NCBI RefSeq assembly: GCF_905220365.1
Contig: NC_061130.1
Span: 4,967,501-5,031,500, forward strand
Source: Vanessa cardui
Lineage: Eukaryota; Arthropoda; Insecta; Lepidoptera; Nymphalidae
Direction: 5' to 3'
Length of the DNA stretch: 64,000 bases
Of this stretch, positions 47,353 through 59,084 are shown one piece after another. A model generated the notes under the pieces. The model was not told the DNA's origin. It saw only the letters and a list, made by a program, of their open reading frames with translations, and made no database searches. The translations under genes were made by a program, and so were the position numbers. The first letter of the stretch is position 1, and the number at the start of each line of letters is the position of its first letter.

Positions 47353-48794
47353 ATTCTATTAAACAAATTTGAAATCAAATATATAGATAGTATAGTAAAG
47401 TTGTCCAATAATTTGTTTAATTACTGTGTGAAAAATATAAAAGAGTCCCTTAAGGTTCAATTCTTAAATAATACGAAATAATAATCTAGGTAATATTTAT
47501 AATAACCGCAAAGGTTTTTATAAAAAAAACCTTGATTCCACTACTTTTACATTTTTGTTACATAACAAAAAAAAAAACCTGAATCTTTTCCATAATACAT
47601 CGTTTTTACTTATAGCAACACCAACACAACTCTTGATAATTATGGAGACTTAACGGCAGGATGTTCTTGGATTCCAATCTAACATAGTGTTCGGACGCCG
47701 AGAAGTTCCTCCCTCACCACCTCGTACCGTCGGCTGTCGCCCACCTTCCCTCGGTTCATTATGCAGCCGTTCACTCCACGAGCCAATCACATACCACCGC
47801 GATATTGCTCACTCACTAGGGACTCTAATAATGAATGCCGATATCGATATTACGAGTTTATGTTTGTTATTAAAATTTAATTTACCGTTACATCGAATTT
47901 CATACAATTAACTATTTTGAATTCATATCCTGATAAAATAGTATTTTGTTATTGATACGTGGATTAAATATTATCATAACTTTGTAAAATATTGAAATTT
48001 AATTAGTTTATTGAAATTAACTATAATATACATATATTATTATTGCATAATATATCTATATATGAATAGGTTAACTTTTGTTTTTGTTGATGGTAATGTG
48101 TTGAGGAGATTCCGTTTGAAGAATTAACAATTTTGAAATCAAAAGTAGAAAAAATACTCTTAACATGTTAAAATATATTTCAATAATTTTCAATAAAAAA
48201 ATTCGATAACTGGTAATCTTATAATAATAACCTATATCTTATAGAACTTAAACGTACAAAAGTATCTAAAATCACGTTTCAATACAATATGTGTGTAATA
48301 GAAAAGATTTTATTATAAATACATCGATAACATAAATACGTTGAAAGCCTTCAATCGTCGCACTGGCAATATTACCTGATCCAGGAACAAAGAATAATCC
48401 GGGTCCGTCTTTGTGTTCGACGTATACGAAAAAGTCTCATAGTTCGTAAGGATACTTGGTCGAGTCAGCTGTAAGTATTTTTATTGACCAAACGGAGCGC
48501 TGACCGACTACGTCGAATGATATAATTTAGTAACGCATGACGTAAATTGAGACGCGCGGTGTTTAATAAGTTATTTCCGGTATTTCGACGGGGAAATTGT
48601 TACACTTGACATTTGTCAAATTAGTCTTGATACATAATTTATGATTGTACTAGTTCAGCTTTAGTATTTCGATGTCGTGTCGCATCAAAATTAATTATTC
48701 AAGTAAGGAAGGTTGAGCTATTTCCAAATAATTTAAAGCGAGATTTTATTTTTCTTTAAATCATTTTGAGTCTTTTATATTTATCCTCTATGCT
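47353..48794. other. Non-coding stretch with two GC-rich patches
   Basis: A GC-rich patch at 47680-47830 has a CCAATC motif and an open frame from a non-ATG start; it may be promoter-like. A second patch at 48376-48468 is bounded on the minus strand by an acceptor (ATACTTACAG) and a donor (GTAATA) and is open in more than one frame; see findings. Confidence 0.35.
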
Positions 48795-48951
48795 TTACCA
48801 TTCATACGATTCTGGTGAATCGTGGAAGAGATGTTCGGCGAAAGGACTCGATGGTTCGTCCTGACTTAAAAAAAACTCTTTGTATGACTGTCCTTCAGTA
48901 TAATCGTTATAAGTAGAGCATTGTACGCGCACGTAGCCGGGTAGGTAGTTG
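48795..48951 (-). CDS. Candidate terminal exon, 51 codons, unknown product
   Basis: Read on the minus strand, an acceptor TTTTTTTATAAG (AG at 48953-48952) leads into a frame with one leading base and then NYLPGYVRVQCSTYNDYTEG, an acidic tail including SQDEPSSPFAEH, and a TAA at 48797-48795. AATAAA lies on the minus strand at 48750-48745, about 45 bp past the stop. Composition is more balanced than its flanks and the residues look like an ordinary protein C-terminus. No domain recognised. The upstream partner may be the ORF at 49087-49368: a possible donor there (CTC before GTATTT, about 49119) would be in phase, but that junction is speculative. Confidence 0.42.
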
Positions 48952-49086
48952 CTTATAAAAAAACATGCAAGTCGGTACAACTTCTAATTTTATTCATTAA
49001 TTCCAATAATCCGTGCATAGATATATAAATAACACTAAAATGTTTTAGAACGTTCATTATATAGCCATTTTTCAATGTTTGTAGTT

Positions 49087-49368
49087 TTAATAAAAAATAA
49101 ACTCGGTCGGAGAGTTGCGAATGACAAAAAAATACGAGTAGTGTTCCATTACTGCAATAATTTGTATGCGAGTCATCGCTGGCGCTGCATGTACAAGTAT
49201 CACTAGTTCACCACTCAATACACGCTCCGATTTCCGGCGAATGACGACTTTTTGAATTGAGCCTCCGCGTCGCAAGTGACATTCCAAAAACATCTCTATT
49301 TTCTTGCAAATTGCATCGCTTAATTTTGTCGATGGCAAGCTTTTTTCACTTATATGTACGGCATGCAT
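49087..49368 (-). CDS. Hypothetical 93-codon ORF
   Basis: True ATG at 49368, TAA at 49087. It begins MHAVHISEKSLPSTKLSDAI, then a basic segment with FLECHLRRGGSIQKVVIRRK and a hydrophobic ELVILVHAAPAMTRIQIIA. Codon choice is mixed rather than AT-driven and the matching DNA is GC-richer than its flanks. The last 15 residues are low-quality and could be intron, which fits the idea that it is an exon of the same minus-strand gene as 48795-48951. No recognised family. Confidence 0.33.
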   Translation of the reverse strand: MHAVHISEKSLPSTKLSDAICKKIEMFLECHLRRGGSIQKVVIRRKSERVLSGELVILVHAAPAMTRIQIIAVMEHYSYFFVIRNSPTEFIFY

Positions 49369-49480
49369 AGAAATCTATACAAGCACCTTTTAACTTAAAA
49401 TAAAAACTCATTTAATTTTTTTATGTATACATAATAATTATATAGGTATATTTAGTTACGATAATACTATATATTAAGTT

Positions 49481-49700
49481 CCTGAGCCGATTGAGCTGGT
49501 GATATGATACCATCAATTTTAACTGAAGATCGTGGGGTTAAAACTGGGAGAGTGATTTTCATGTACTTAAAGTATCTTTAAAATTAATCTCAATAGTTGT
49601 TGACGGCGAAGAAATACATCATTATGAAACCTGCATATATCGGATGAAAATCTACCATGTATGTGACGTGGGCTGCAAACCCAGTATTTAATGTTATAGG
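49481..49700 (+). repeat. Very old SINE family A copy
   Basis: GAGCCGATTGAGCTGGTGATATG, GTTGACGGCGAAGAAATACATC and GAAACCTGCATATATC follow the order of family A. Heavily mutated; no boxes intact. Confidence 0.35.
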
Positions 49701-49809
49701 CGGCCTTGGTTACGGAATGTACCACTTTATTTATTATTTGACATATACATTCTTTATTCTAACTATATTTAGATTACAAAGAATTCTATTTTAGTATGGT
49801 AAAGATGTG

Positions 49810-50109
49810 AGCTGAGATGGCCCAGTGGTTAGAACGCGTGCATCTTAACTGATGATTCGGGTTTAAGCCCAGGCAAGTACCACTATAAATACATGCTTAA
49901 TTTGTGTTTATAATTCATCTCAAGCTCGGCGGTGAAAGAAAGCATCGTGAGAAAACCTGCATGTGTCTAATTTCATCGAAATTCTGCCACATGTGCATTC
50001 CACCAACCCGCATTGGAACAGCGTAGTGGAATATGTTCCAAACCCTCTCCCAAATGGAAGAGGAGGCCTTATCCCAGCAATGGGAAATTTACAGGCTGTT
50101 ACTTTACTT
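49810..50109 (+). repeat. SINE family A, ACTTT-tail subfamily, 15-bp duplication
   Basis: Flanked by TATGGTAAAGATGTG at 49795-49809 and 50110-50124, the longest clean duplication in the window. A box TGGCCCAGTGG intact; the B box region has lost a few bases. Confidence 0.94.
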
Positions 50110-50581
50110 TATGGTAAAGATGTGTGTTATAATTAAGTCGTTGCAATTAAAATGGCGCTCCAGTTTATGAACGATGAGATAAGGTTGTAAGCAAGATTCA
50201 GCATAAAATCAAGTACAAAGTTTTACGAGCCACTCTGGTTTAAGTGAGTGTAGGTATAGTTTAATTCAGACGAGTATTCGAGACATCCTGTCATAAATAT
50301 CGGACAATAAGTCTGTGTGAGTCAATGTTACGTATAGATAAGTAGGGCTCCGTAAACGCAGCAATGTTTCAACTTGTTTGTACTCATTGAGGAAGATAGT
50401 ATATCGACGTCAATTGTACGTCACCAGCATTTGCTACTATACGTAATTGTTATTTCTGCGTATTAAAGAATTGTATTAAATTAAATTAATTGAATTATAT
50501 AAATCATTTTATTTACTATCGCAAATTTATCGAAGTATTAATATGCTAAAAATAATACACAACTAATATACATATACATAC
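50110..50581. other. Non-coding gap
   Basis: Nothing recognised beyond the target duplication at its left edge. Confidence 0.4.
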
Positions 50582-50727
50582 TTCTATTATAAATGTTAAA
50601 GTAACGTTGTCTGTGTGTCGGTCGCTCTTATACTACCAAACTGCTGAACGGAACTTGAGGATATTTAGGATACTTTTTTTGCTTAGCACATGACAACAAC
50701 CTCTAAAACGCGATGTCGCGGGCTACA
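50582..50727 (+). repeat. Helitron-like fragment
   Basis: ATAAATGTTAAAGTAACGTTG, GTGTGTCGGTCGCTC, CAAACTGCTGAACGG and GATGTCGCGGGCTACATG. The usual CTAGT end is missing. Confidence 0.42.
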
Positions 50728-51285
50728 TGTGATAAGAAATACAGGCAATTATTTAATAGATACAAATAAAAATATTATAAATAAAATAATATATATATAT
50801 TCTTTAATTTTCGAATTGAGAAATAGATATGGAATAAACGAAGCTCGTGAGGTGACAACCCTATGTATTTAGGTCTTGTTCAAACGTGTTTTAACCTGTC
50901 GATTCGAATGTGTTCCTTTGTCGTGTCGTTTATCGCTCAAACTAGCTTTGTTGGCGATATTAGTCATTCTTACGGGTTTATTATACAAATACGAAGGACT
51001 GGTTTATTAGATATTCAATATTTAAATATATTCTTATCCAAATCCAAGACGAAAAATTGAATGTGAAAAATGGAATTGCAAATGCTGTTATGGAAATGTA
51101 AAACGATTTCGGTTATTAAGTAATATTGTGAAATAATTGTTTGTTTTTTTTATACATGTATATCTGACACAGATTATATAAATAAAGGTGAATATAGCGC
51201 GTGGAAGATTAACATCGCAACGACGACGAATGCAAAATCCCGGTATTATGAAGCGTCATTTCGATATACGTTAAAAGTATTGTTA
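50728..51285. other. AT-rich gap
   Basis: Small plus frames at 50690-51060 lack recognisable features. Confidence 0.35.
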
Positions 51286-51505
51286 CTTGGTGGTAAGGTT
51301 TTGTGCGAGCCTGTCTGGTAGGTACCACACATTGATCTGTCAAGAAACGTTACTATGTTCCGGTTTGAAGAGTGAGTCAGTGTAACTATAAACACGAGTG
51401 ATATAATAATGCATTCCCAAGGTTGGTCGCCTATTGGAGATGTAAATATCAATTATATGAAACCTTCTTACTGCGTCCAATATATATGGAGACTACTTAA
51501 GTTTA
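51286..51505 (+). repeat. Family C copy, diverged
   Basis: CTTGGTGGTAAGGTTTTGTGC ... CGGTTTGAAGAGTGAG ... CATTCCCAAGGTTGG; the 3' end is poorly kept. Confidence 0.65.
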
Positions 51506-52406
51506 ATATTTTTCCCATTTTAATTTATATTTATATATTTATTATCAAAGGAATTAAGTGTTAATATTACATAGAACCGTTAAATTGTTTACGCTGTAAC
51601 TGTAACTAATGCTGGAAACTAATTTACGGGAAAGCCAGTTGATGTTTGATATAAACTAGCAGAACCAAATGAATTATGAATTCATATCGATCGGTTCTGG
51701 TATCCAAGATACTAATAAAGACGTCTATCTCTACCAAGTAAGCTTATACTATAATATTCTTAAAGTCTGAACTAAAAAAAAGCCGTTTCACTGAATGTAG
51801 TAAATATAAAAACAAGTGCGCAATAAACGGTTTTTTTTTGCGGAAAACGCGTTGTTTACATTTTCGTAGTGTTGCCATATACAGAAGAATAAATGTGGTT
51901 TGGGAGTAATTTGGATATTCTCAAGCGCGGTGAAAACTAACCATGCTTGTTTACATAAAATGTGCTGCATAATGCCGTTTTTGCATCAACAATATAAAAG
52001 GGTTTCATAGTATCTACAAATAAAAACAAGCTAAAATATAATTGTCATCATAGTTTATATTTATTTGAAATTTTAATATTTATTTATATATTTTATAGCG
52101 AATTGAATGTAACATTTTTTTCTAATTTAATTGAATAAAAATTAAAAATATACAAAAAATATTAATCTAATGAAATGCAAAGCTACGAAGATTAATATTC
52201 CAGATTTTAATCCTTTATTATTCTTACATATGTATTATACCTATATGACATTAGGTTTCGAGACTCGAGTCGATTCCAGGAATAACAATTTTGCAAAAAT
52301 GTGTCCTACGTGTACATTAAATACGATTGTGGTGATTTAAATTGCTTAATCCCCTTTTATGATTCTCGAGCGAATAACAACAAAAAGCAGGAAGCCCGAA
52401 TTGGAA
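51506..52406. other. AT-rich gap
   Basis: Nothing recognised. Confidence 0.4.
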
Positions 52407-52580
52407 TTATAAAAACGTGAGGTGGAGGATGTTGACTTTGTTCCCCTGCAACGGTTCGAATCTCAAAGTGACGCTTTTGTTAGCACCGAGGAATGCAAAC
52501 AAACACATAGCATACCCCGATGGCAGAAAGGAATAGGGACAAATAACCTTAGATTCTAATATTTCATGCAATGTGCTCAT
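52407..52580 (-). CDS. Hypothetical small ORF (57 codons)
   Basis: ATG at 52580, TAA at 52407. It begins MSTLHEILESKVICPYSFLP and continues with a hydrophobic stretch (MCLFAFLGANKS) and LRFEPLQGNKVNILHLT. DNA over it is near 45 percent GC, above background. A GGTTCGAATC B-box-like motif on the plus strand at about 52453 is a warning that this may be an old tRNA-derived repeat instead. Confidence 0.2.
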   Translation of the reverse strand: MSTLHEILESKVICPYSFLPSGYAMCLFAFLGANKSVTLRFEPLQGNKVNILHLTFL

Positions 52581-52607
52581 AGCTCTTACTTTTTTCTTTT
52601 TTTTCCT

Positions 52608-52858
52608 TTTTTTATGGTAGGTTGGCGGACGAGCATATAGGCCATGTTTCGTTTTTAAGTGGTCACCATCACCCATAGACAATGAAGCTTTAAGAAATAT
52701 TAACTACTCCTTACATCGTCAATGTGCCTGTAGTTACACTGGCTCACTCACCCTTCAAACCGGAAAACAACAATACTGAGCACCGTTATTTGGCGATAGA
52801 ATAACTGATGAGTGGGTGGTATCTACCCAGACGGGCTCGCACAAAGCCCTACCACCAA
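52608..52858 (-). repeat. Family C copy, minus strand
   Basis: GGTTGGCGGACGAGCATATAGG to CTCGCACAAAGCCCTACCACC; one middle segment is missing. Confidence 0.75.
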
Positions 52859-53073
52859 GATATATATTTCGCGCTAAAACTATACATAATAAAAAATTTA
52901 CAAAACAATAATATACTTAATTACTTACTATTTTTTTTCCAAAAGTTTCAATACGTCGATATTCAGGATTTTAGGATAATGTTAGATTTCGACCAATGAT
53001 GTCATCTCAAATCAAGGTCATCGTTGTTTTTAGATTTATATTTATATTTCATTTATTTTAATTCAATTTTGTT

Positions 53074-53262
53074 GACGATTGTGGGTTCTAATTCAACCGA
53101 GCACTGCTGTATTGGGATGTCCTTGACTTGTGTTTATTTATCTCTTTCTCGCCTTCGAAGGCTAATATCGTCAGAATACCTATATTTGTTAGACAGTCGT
53201 GGAATAATCAGCAAATCTTCATCAAAGGAAAACCAGCTGTGGAGTATTTATGTGAGGTATTA
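53074..53262 (+). repeat. Old SINE family A copy
   Basis: GACGATTGTGGGTTCTAATTC (B box region), CGAGCACTGCTG, CTTGTGTTTATTTATCTC and GGCTAATATCGTCAG follow family A in order. This explains the open frames on both strands here. Confidence 0.45.
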
Positions 53263-54058
53263 GGCTGTTACTAAACTTTCTACTTTAGTATTATTTATTT
53301 TATTGAAGAAGTATAAACGTTGTTATCGTGACAGACCCTTAATAATACTTATATTATTTACAGAAATTGAATGAAACACCCATTTTTATTCCCTCTCTCA
53401 AGAATAGGTAATTAATAGTTGTTATAAAATAATCGTACTTGACGAAACGAAGATTAAAGGTAAGGATAACCTGGCCTTGGAAAATTTGTTAGCATATTTG
53501 TAATTAATATCGGGTTTCAAATTTACATACATCCAAATAAATTTAATGTATGTTTATGTTAACTAAAAAAAGTTTTTATTTGAAAATGGCTGAAATACAC
53601 ATTATTTTTTTATTCGCAAACATTTCTGTCTGTCTATTTAATTATCAGTAAAACTATAATAACTGTTATTTATCTATAATTTCATACATATCTAAAAAGA
53701 TATTTTTACAATGTAGACGTAAGTAAATTAAAATATAATTTACTTGGAAAGATACAATTGTACTCAAAATTCTGAATGAAACTAATTTTCCACATGATTA
53801 TATTCTTTTGATAAGAGTTTTCAGGGCTTTTATATTATAATAAAACAATACGGACGGAAGGGTTTAATCCTTCGTGGTGTATTTTATTAAGCATAAAACA
53901 AGATAGCCCGTTTTGAGGGTTTGCTATTTAAAACGATTATTTCGTTTTCATACTAAAATTATATGAAAATGTAAGAAAGAATCTCTTTTTTAGAACAAAC
54001 TAGAGAACGATAAAATATGTTGTAAGTAATTATTATTATTTTCTAAGTATGTACCTAA
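53263..54058. other. AT-rich gap
   Basis: Nothing recognised. Confidence 0.4.
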
Positions 54059-54294
54059 CGACGACCTCCGTGGTCGAGTGGTGTACACCGGTTTTCATGG
54101 GTACGCCACTCCGAGGTCTCGGGTTCGATTACCGGCTGTGTAGATGTAGATTACCATTAGTTTTCTATGTTTTCTTGGGTCTGGGTGTTTGTAGTACCTT
54201 CGTGAATTCTGATTTTCCAAAACACAAGTGCTTTAGCTACTTACATCGGGATCAGAGTAATGTATGTGATGTTGTCTCATATTTATTTATTTAA
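54059..54294 (+). repeat. SINE family B, full length
   Basis: A box TGGTCGAGTGG (54071), B box GGTTCGATTAC, body and short TTTATTTATTTA tail. The frame at 54049-54294 is the SINE. Confidence 0.83.
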
Positions 54295-55111
54295 CGCTTG
54301 CTGTGTTTATTATTATAAAAAAAAATCAACAATACTTCTTGACTTTTACATGAAGTAAACATTTAAAGTAAGGCTAAAATATGAACAAATGTATTTAAAA
54401 TTTGTAATGAATTTGGGTCACTTTATTTTAAACAGGAAATTAAAATTTTAAAGGAAAGTTTTCATACTTTTACGGATTAAAATTTGTATGGAGTGAAATA
54501 GTGTTGTATATATTAATTCACTTAGGTTATAAATCGACGTGTCACCGCCCTAGTATTCGGACGTATGTTACTCAGCCAGCTTCGGCATTGGGTGTATATT
54601 CGGATTACTCATTCATTTAATGGTGTAACCGTTGAATGAAAATGTCATAACATTTTTAATACATGCCGCATTGACGTAAACATTTATCCGAAGTAATTTT
54701 GTTTTAATACATTTTCCCTTCATAAATTACGTTTCTTATAATTAATGAAAGTACTGATTTGACTTCCTAATTACATAAAAATATTTTCAAGTGATTGAAT
54801 ATTATTGACTGATCTCATTTTGGAGACGATATGTTCATATCTAATCTATCGATTTTAATTTACGAAGTGGCGGTACATGACTCGAAATAACGGTAAACCT
54901 CTGTAAAGACCGGCCTGGGTACCGCACGAAACCATTTACCATTCAATCTATATAGCAATACATTGAATTGTTAAATACAAAGTATTACTGTGTTTTGTTT
55001 TTAACGCTCAAAGAGCGTTGTACTATAAGTGTTCGAATTGGTTTAGACTTATTGTACTACCAGACGATATGACTATTATAGTAACACATTTGGTATTAGT
55101 TGTAATAAAAA
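54295..55111. other. AT-rich gap
   Basis: Nothing recognised. Confidence 0.4.
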
Positions 55112-55383
55112 AAAAACTAGAGCTGAGATGGCCCAGTGGTTAGAACGCGTGCATCTTAACCGATGATTGCGGGTTCAAACCCAGGCAAGCACCGCTGATT
55201 CATGTGCTTAATTTGTCTTTATAATTGATCTCGTGCTTGTGAGGAAACCTCACGATGTTTTACCTCGATGTTAACCACGATGTTAACCTCTTTGGAACAG
55301 CGTGGTGGAATATGTTCCAAACCTTCTCTTCAAAGGGAGAGGAGGCCTTTAGCCCAGCAGTGGGAATTAACAGGCTGTTGTTG
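55112..55383 (+). repeat. SINE family A with internal rearrangement
   Basis: Flanked by TTGTAATAAAAA (55100-55111 and 55384-55395). The middle is scrambled: after CTCGTGCTTGTGAGGAAACC come CTCACGATG, CTCGATGTTAACC and a second GATGTTAACC before TGGAACAGCG resumes. Confidence 0.85.
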
Positions 55384-55395
55384 TTGTAATAAAAA

Positions 55396-58039
55396 GAGTG
55401 CGCGACGTACATATTGTATTATATTTTCATTAAAAATGTTGCATATATAAGTACATAAGCGCATTTAGTTTTGTGTATGTATCTATATGTTTGTGTGTGT
55501 ATCATTCTTCGAGAGAAAACATTCCACCATTCATTATTTCCATACAAGGTTATTGATTTACTCTCCACAGAAGTTCAAGTCTCAGACGGCTCACTTTATT
55601 CCGTGTTTCTGGATAAGTCATAGTACGTTAATTAATTTGCAAATAAATAATATATGTCTATTGAAGAATACTGAATGAAAATTAGCATATAAGCTTTCAA
55701 TATTAGCACACACGCCTTTGGGGCTCATCATTAATAACGTTTAAAGATTGGAAATAAAAAAAATAACAATATCAAGAGATTATATAATTCCGAGTCTTAT
55801 CTGCAAGGCTTCTCATCTGAAATAGGTAAGTTCTCCAAAGATCCTTTTCCGATTAGCATAGCATGCGCCAACATTTGGAACAGTCATTATTAAGCTTTAA
55901 TGGGTTCGGGTCTCGGGCCGTCGAGATCCCTATCGCGGTCGCCCGTCGTTAAAAACAAAGAAATTAATTTGGGCGGATTCGAGTGCAGGTTATTTATTAG
56001 GGTCGATAAGTTTAGTTTTTTTATTACATGTGACTTAAAGGTGAGGATGTTAGGTGATATATTTATATGGACGAAAATAGACACTTTTATTTGATTGTAT
56101 TTATTAAAGGTTCCTTTTAATTATAAAGAAGTCACGGCTTGATATATTTATTGACAGAATTAATTAATTAGTTTACTTACTTTTCATTCGTTTTCTTAGG
56201 AATTAATGAAGGAATTTTTGATAGATTGATGTGTACATAATAATGTGCATGTAAGTGTGCGTTTTGTAGTAACTTTTTGATGAAACACGTTATTGTTTTA
56301 AAACGATTATCGACTAGTGCAACAGCAAACGTGTAATTTGCGTTTGTGCGAAATCCTTATCAGATTTCAATCTAGTGCAGCAAATATTTGTATTTGCCGT
56401 GAAGATTATATGGAAAGGTATTTAATTTAGTTCTTAGGAAACATAAAACAGACTGACGTTACCGAGGATCTAACTAAAACCGGGTAGCGGCTTTTTATTA
56501 TACCTTCATTAGTGCTATAATCGTTCTCGCGGAATCCACGCCAATTAGACGCGTTTATTAATAATAGGTAATTAATATATAGTAGTAATGAAATATTCGA
56601 AACAATAAATAAAATCTCAAATAGACACAGACGAAGTCTTTGCCAAAGCCAAGTGTCTTAACTTAAAATCTTATGAGAAAGACAAATTAATTCCACAATA
56701 AAAACTATGATTACGTATACCTAACTATTTTATTCATAAATTATAGTCTAGTTTGTTTAATAATAGAGTATCGTTAAGGTCACAAGGTCATTAATTATAT
56801 CTATTTTATTATTATAAATGTGAAAGTAACTCTGTCTGTCTGTATGAAACAAACATGAACTCAAAGGACATAGGCTACTTTTTTTGCCTAACACGTGACA
56901 ATCAACACATAGATAAAAATAATTTGTTCTATTTTTAAATTTATTATTATGTTAATATTACGCGACCGTTGTTTATATATATATATTGCTTATATACATA
57001 TATTGTTATACTATTTTGGCTAGAGGTAACTTAATGATATATCATCCTACTTAGAATAATTACATGAATTTATCATTATGAGTCGACTCTCGTCAGAACA
57101 AACTAGACTAAATTTAGGGATGGATTGAATTCTAATCTGTATCGATGTATTATCTTTTCTTTATGGAGTGAAGAAAGGAAATGTGAAACTCCCATTCGAT
57201 AAATTAAATCATTGTCCTGTTACTTGAAATAAAATACTTTATTAGTACATGAAGTTTACTGATATAATAATCTTTTCTGATGACACGAGCTATGAGCTAA
57301 TTTAAAATAGAACAAATGAAAGCTCGATCAGTTTAAGTAGTCTGAGCACGTTCTATACAAAAGTTGTAGAAGAATATAATATAGATTGAGCGGAAAGTTG
57401 TTTAAATTCGTCATTAAGCGTAGCGCGAAGTTGCAAACATTGGTTTGCTGGAACTAGTTTATAAACATTAAATTGGGACGCCTGGACCCATGTATTAATT
57501 ATTATTGCCGACGTTACACTCGTTTAAATGCCTGAGAAAAATAAAAGCGTGGTATAAATTTACTTGACAGCGCCATTTGGTGCTTTTTTTTTTAAATGCA
57601 ATTAGGAATGCAAAATACGTTCACACTTCCAGTAATTTGTGTGTAGTATTGGTAAAAATATGCTGTTAGTGTTCAAATGGAAATGGAAAAACATCTCTAT
57701 AAATTTCATTTAACAAATATTTTCTATTACACTAGCTTTTTCTTGCGGTTATACACGCGTTGAAAGATACTTTTTCGTTATATGTTATGTCGTGTAATGT
57801 ATCTGCCTCCACATAGACTAACTTATGCAATTGATTTTTTTTTGTATTGGACAGAAATGTAATTATGTACAATGAAAGATTATCCTGTACATACATGGCG
57901 GGTATCCTTAAATACATAATTCACCACAAAAGACGAAAACTAAGATGTTACGTCTGTTTTTAAAGCTCCCTCTTCCAGCAATATTAAACTGCTATATGGA
58001 TCACTCACTATTAAAATTTTACATTACACAGAAGAAAAA
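55396..58039. other. Mostly non-coding stretch
   Basis: A donor-like GTAAGT at 55825 follows an open stretch (SESYLQGFSSEI). A GC-rich patch at 55895-55990 is open on both strands: plus MGSGLGPSRSLSRS from an ATG at 55900, minus GDRDRDLDGPRPEPIKA ending at 55890. A Helitron-like fragment lies at 56805-56915 (GAAAGTAACTCTGTCTGTC, GGACATAGGCTACTTTTTTTG). The rest is AT-rich. Confidence 0.35.
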
Positions 58040-58230
58040 ACCTGAGTTGTAAGAAATATTATACACAGCCAAGCTGCCACCAGGTAGTACCTACTGGCTC
58101 ATTTACTCTTCAAACCGGAAGTCATATTTTATTCTCTATCTAGGTATGTACTATTGTATCTATTCTAGGTAATGTTTATGATGAGTGGCTGGTACCCATA
58201 CGTTCTTGTTTAAAGCAGCAATCACCACGT
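58040..58230 (-). repeat. Family C remnant
   Basis: GGCTCATTTACTCTTCAAACCGG and GATGAGTGGCTGGTACCCATACG are family C in minus orientation, strongly diverged. Confidence 0.5.
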
Positions 58231-58444
58231 AAATAAATAAAGACAAAACATAGCATACGCTTCGCATAATCTGAAACTACTGTGAGATCGTCCAACTGTT
58301 CCATGATATAAAAATAAACTTAACTTAGACTTAGGTTAGTTTGTTTTGAAAGGGCAACTAATTGAACGGAAAAAATTAAAAGTTATTCATAATAATATAT
58401 GTATTATAGTTTGCTTTATTGCTGTCATTTGTAAACTCGTATAC

Positions 58445-58745
58445 AACAACAACAACAACAGCCTGTAAATTCCTACAGCTGGGCTAAAGCCCTCCTCTCC
58501 CTTTGAGAAGGTTTGGAACATATTCCACCACGCTGTTCCAATGCGGGTTGGTGGAATACACATGTAGCAGAATTTCTTTGAAATTTGTCACATGTAGGTT
58601 TCCTCACGATGTTTTCCTTCACCGCTGAGCACGAGATGAATTAAAAAGACAAATTAAGCACATGAATCAGCGGTGCTTGCCTGGGTTTGAACCCGTAATC
58701 ATCGGTTAAGATGCACGCGTTCTAACCACTGGGCCATCTCGACTC
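58445..58745 (-). repeat. SINE family A, full length, minus strand
   Basis: GTT-tail subfamily, flanked by AAACTCGTATAC at 58433-58444 and 58746-58757. The right-hand duplication is half of a palindrome; see findings. Confidence 0.92.
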
Positions 58746-58802
58746 AAACTCGTATACCACACGTATACGAGTTTGATTCGGATTTTAATATTCAAAATAA
58801 TA

Positions 58803-59084
58803 CAGATGAGAGCCACAGTGTAAGAACGCGTGCAACTTAACCCATGATAGCGGGTTCAAAACCATGCAAGCCTCTCTGAATTTTCTTGTGCCTAATTTAT
58901 TCACCCCATCTTAAGGAAACATGTATCTATGTGAGCTAAGATTATTTCAAAGAAATTCGGTCACCTATATATCCACTAATCCGTACTTGAAGACCAACGT
59001 GGAATAGGCTCCAAGAATTTTCTTCTCAAAGGGAGAGGAGACCTTAGCCCAGCTATGGCTTTATATATATAACCTATTTACAGG
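58803..59084 (+). repeat. Old SINE family A copy
   Basis: Recognisable throughout (GTGTAAGAACGCGTGCAACTTAACC, GCGGGTTCAAAACC, AAAGGGAGAGGAGACCTTAGCC) but about one base in four is changed. It lies directly beside the young minus-strand copy. Confidence 0.7.

Noticed and set aside
53024..53263. 79-codon ORF and an opposite-strand frame with FSFDEDLLIIPRLSNKY
   Set aside because: The DNA aligns in order with a diverged SINE family A copy.
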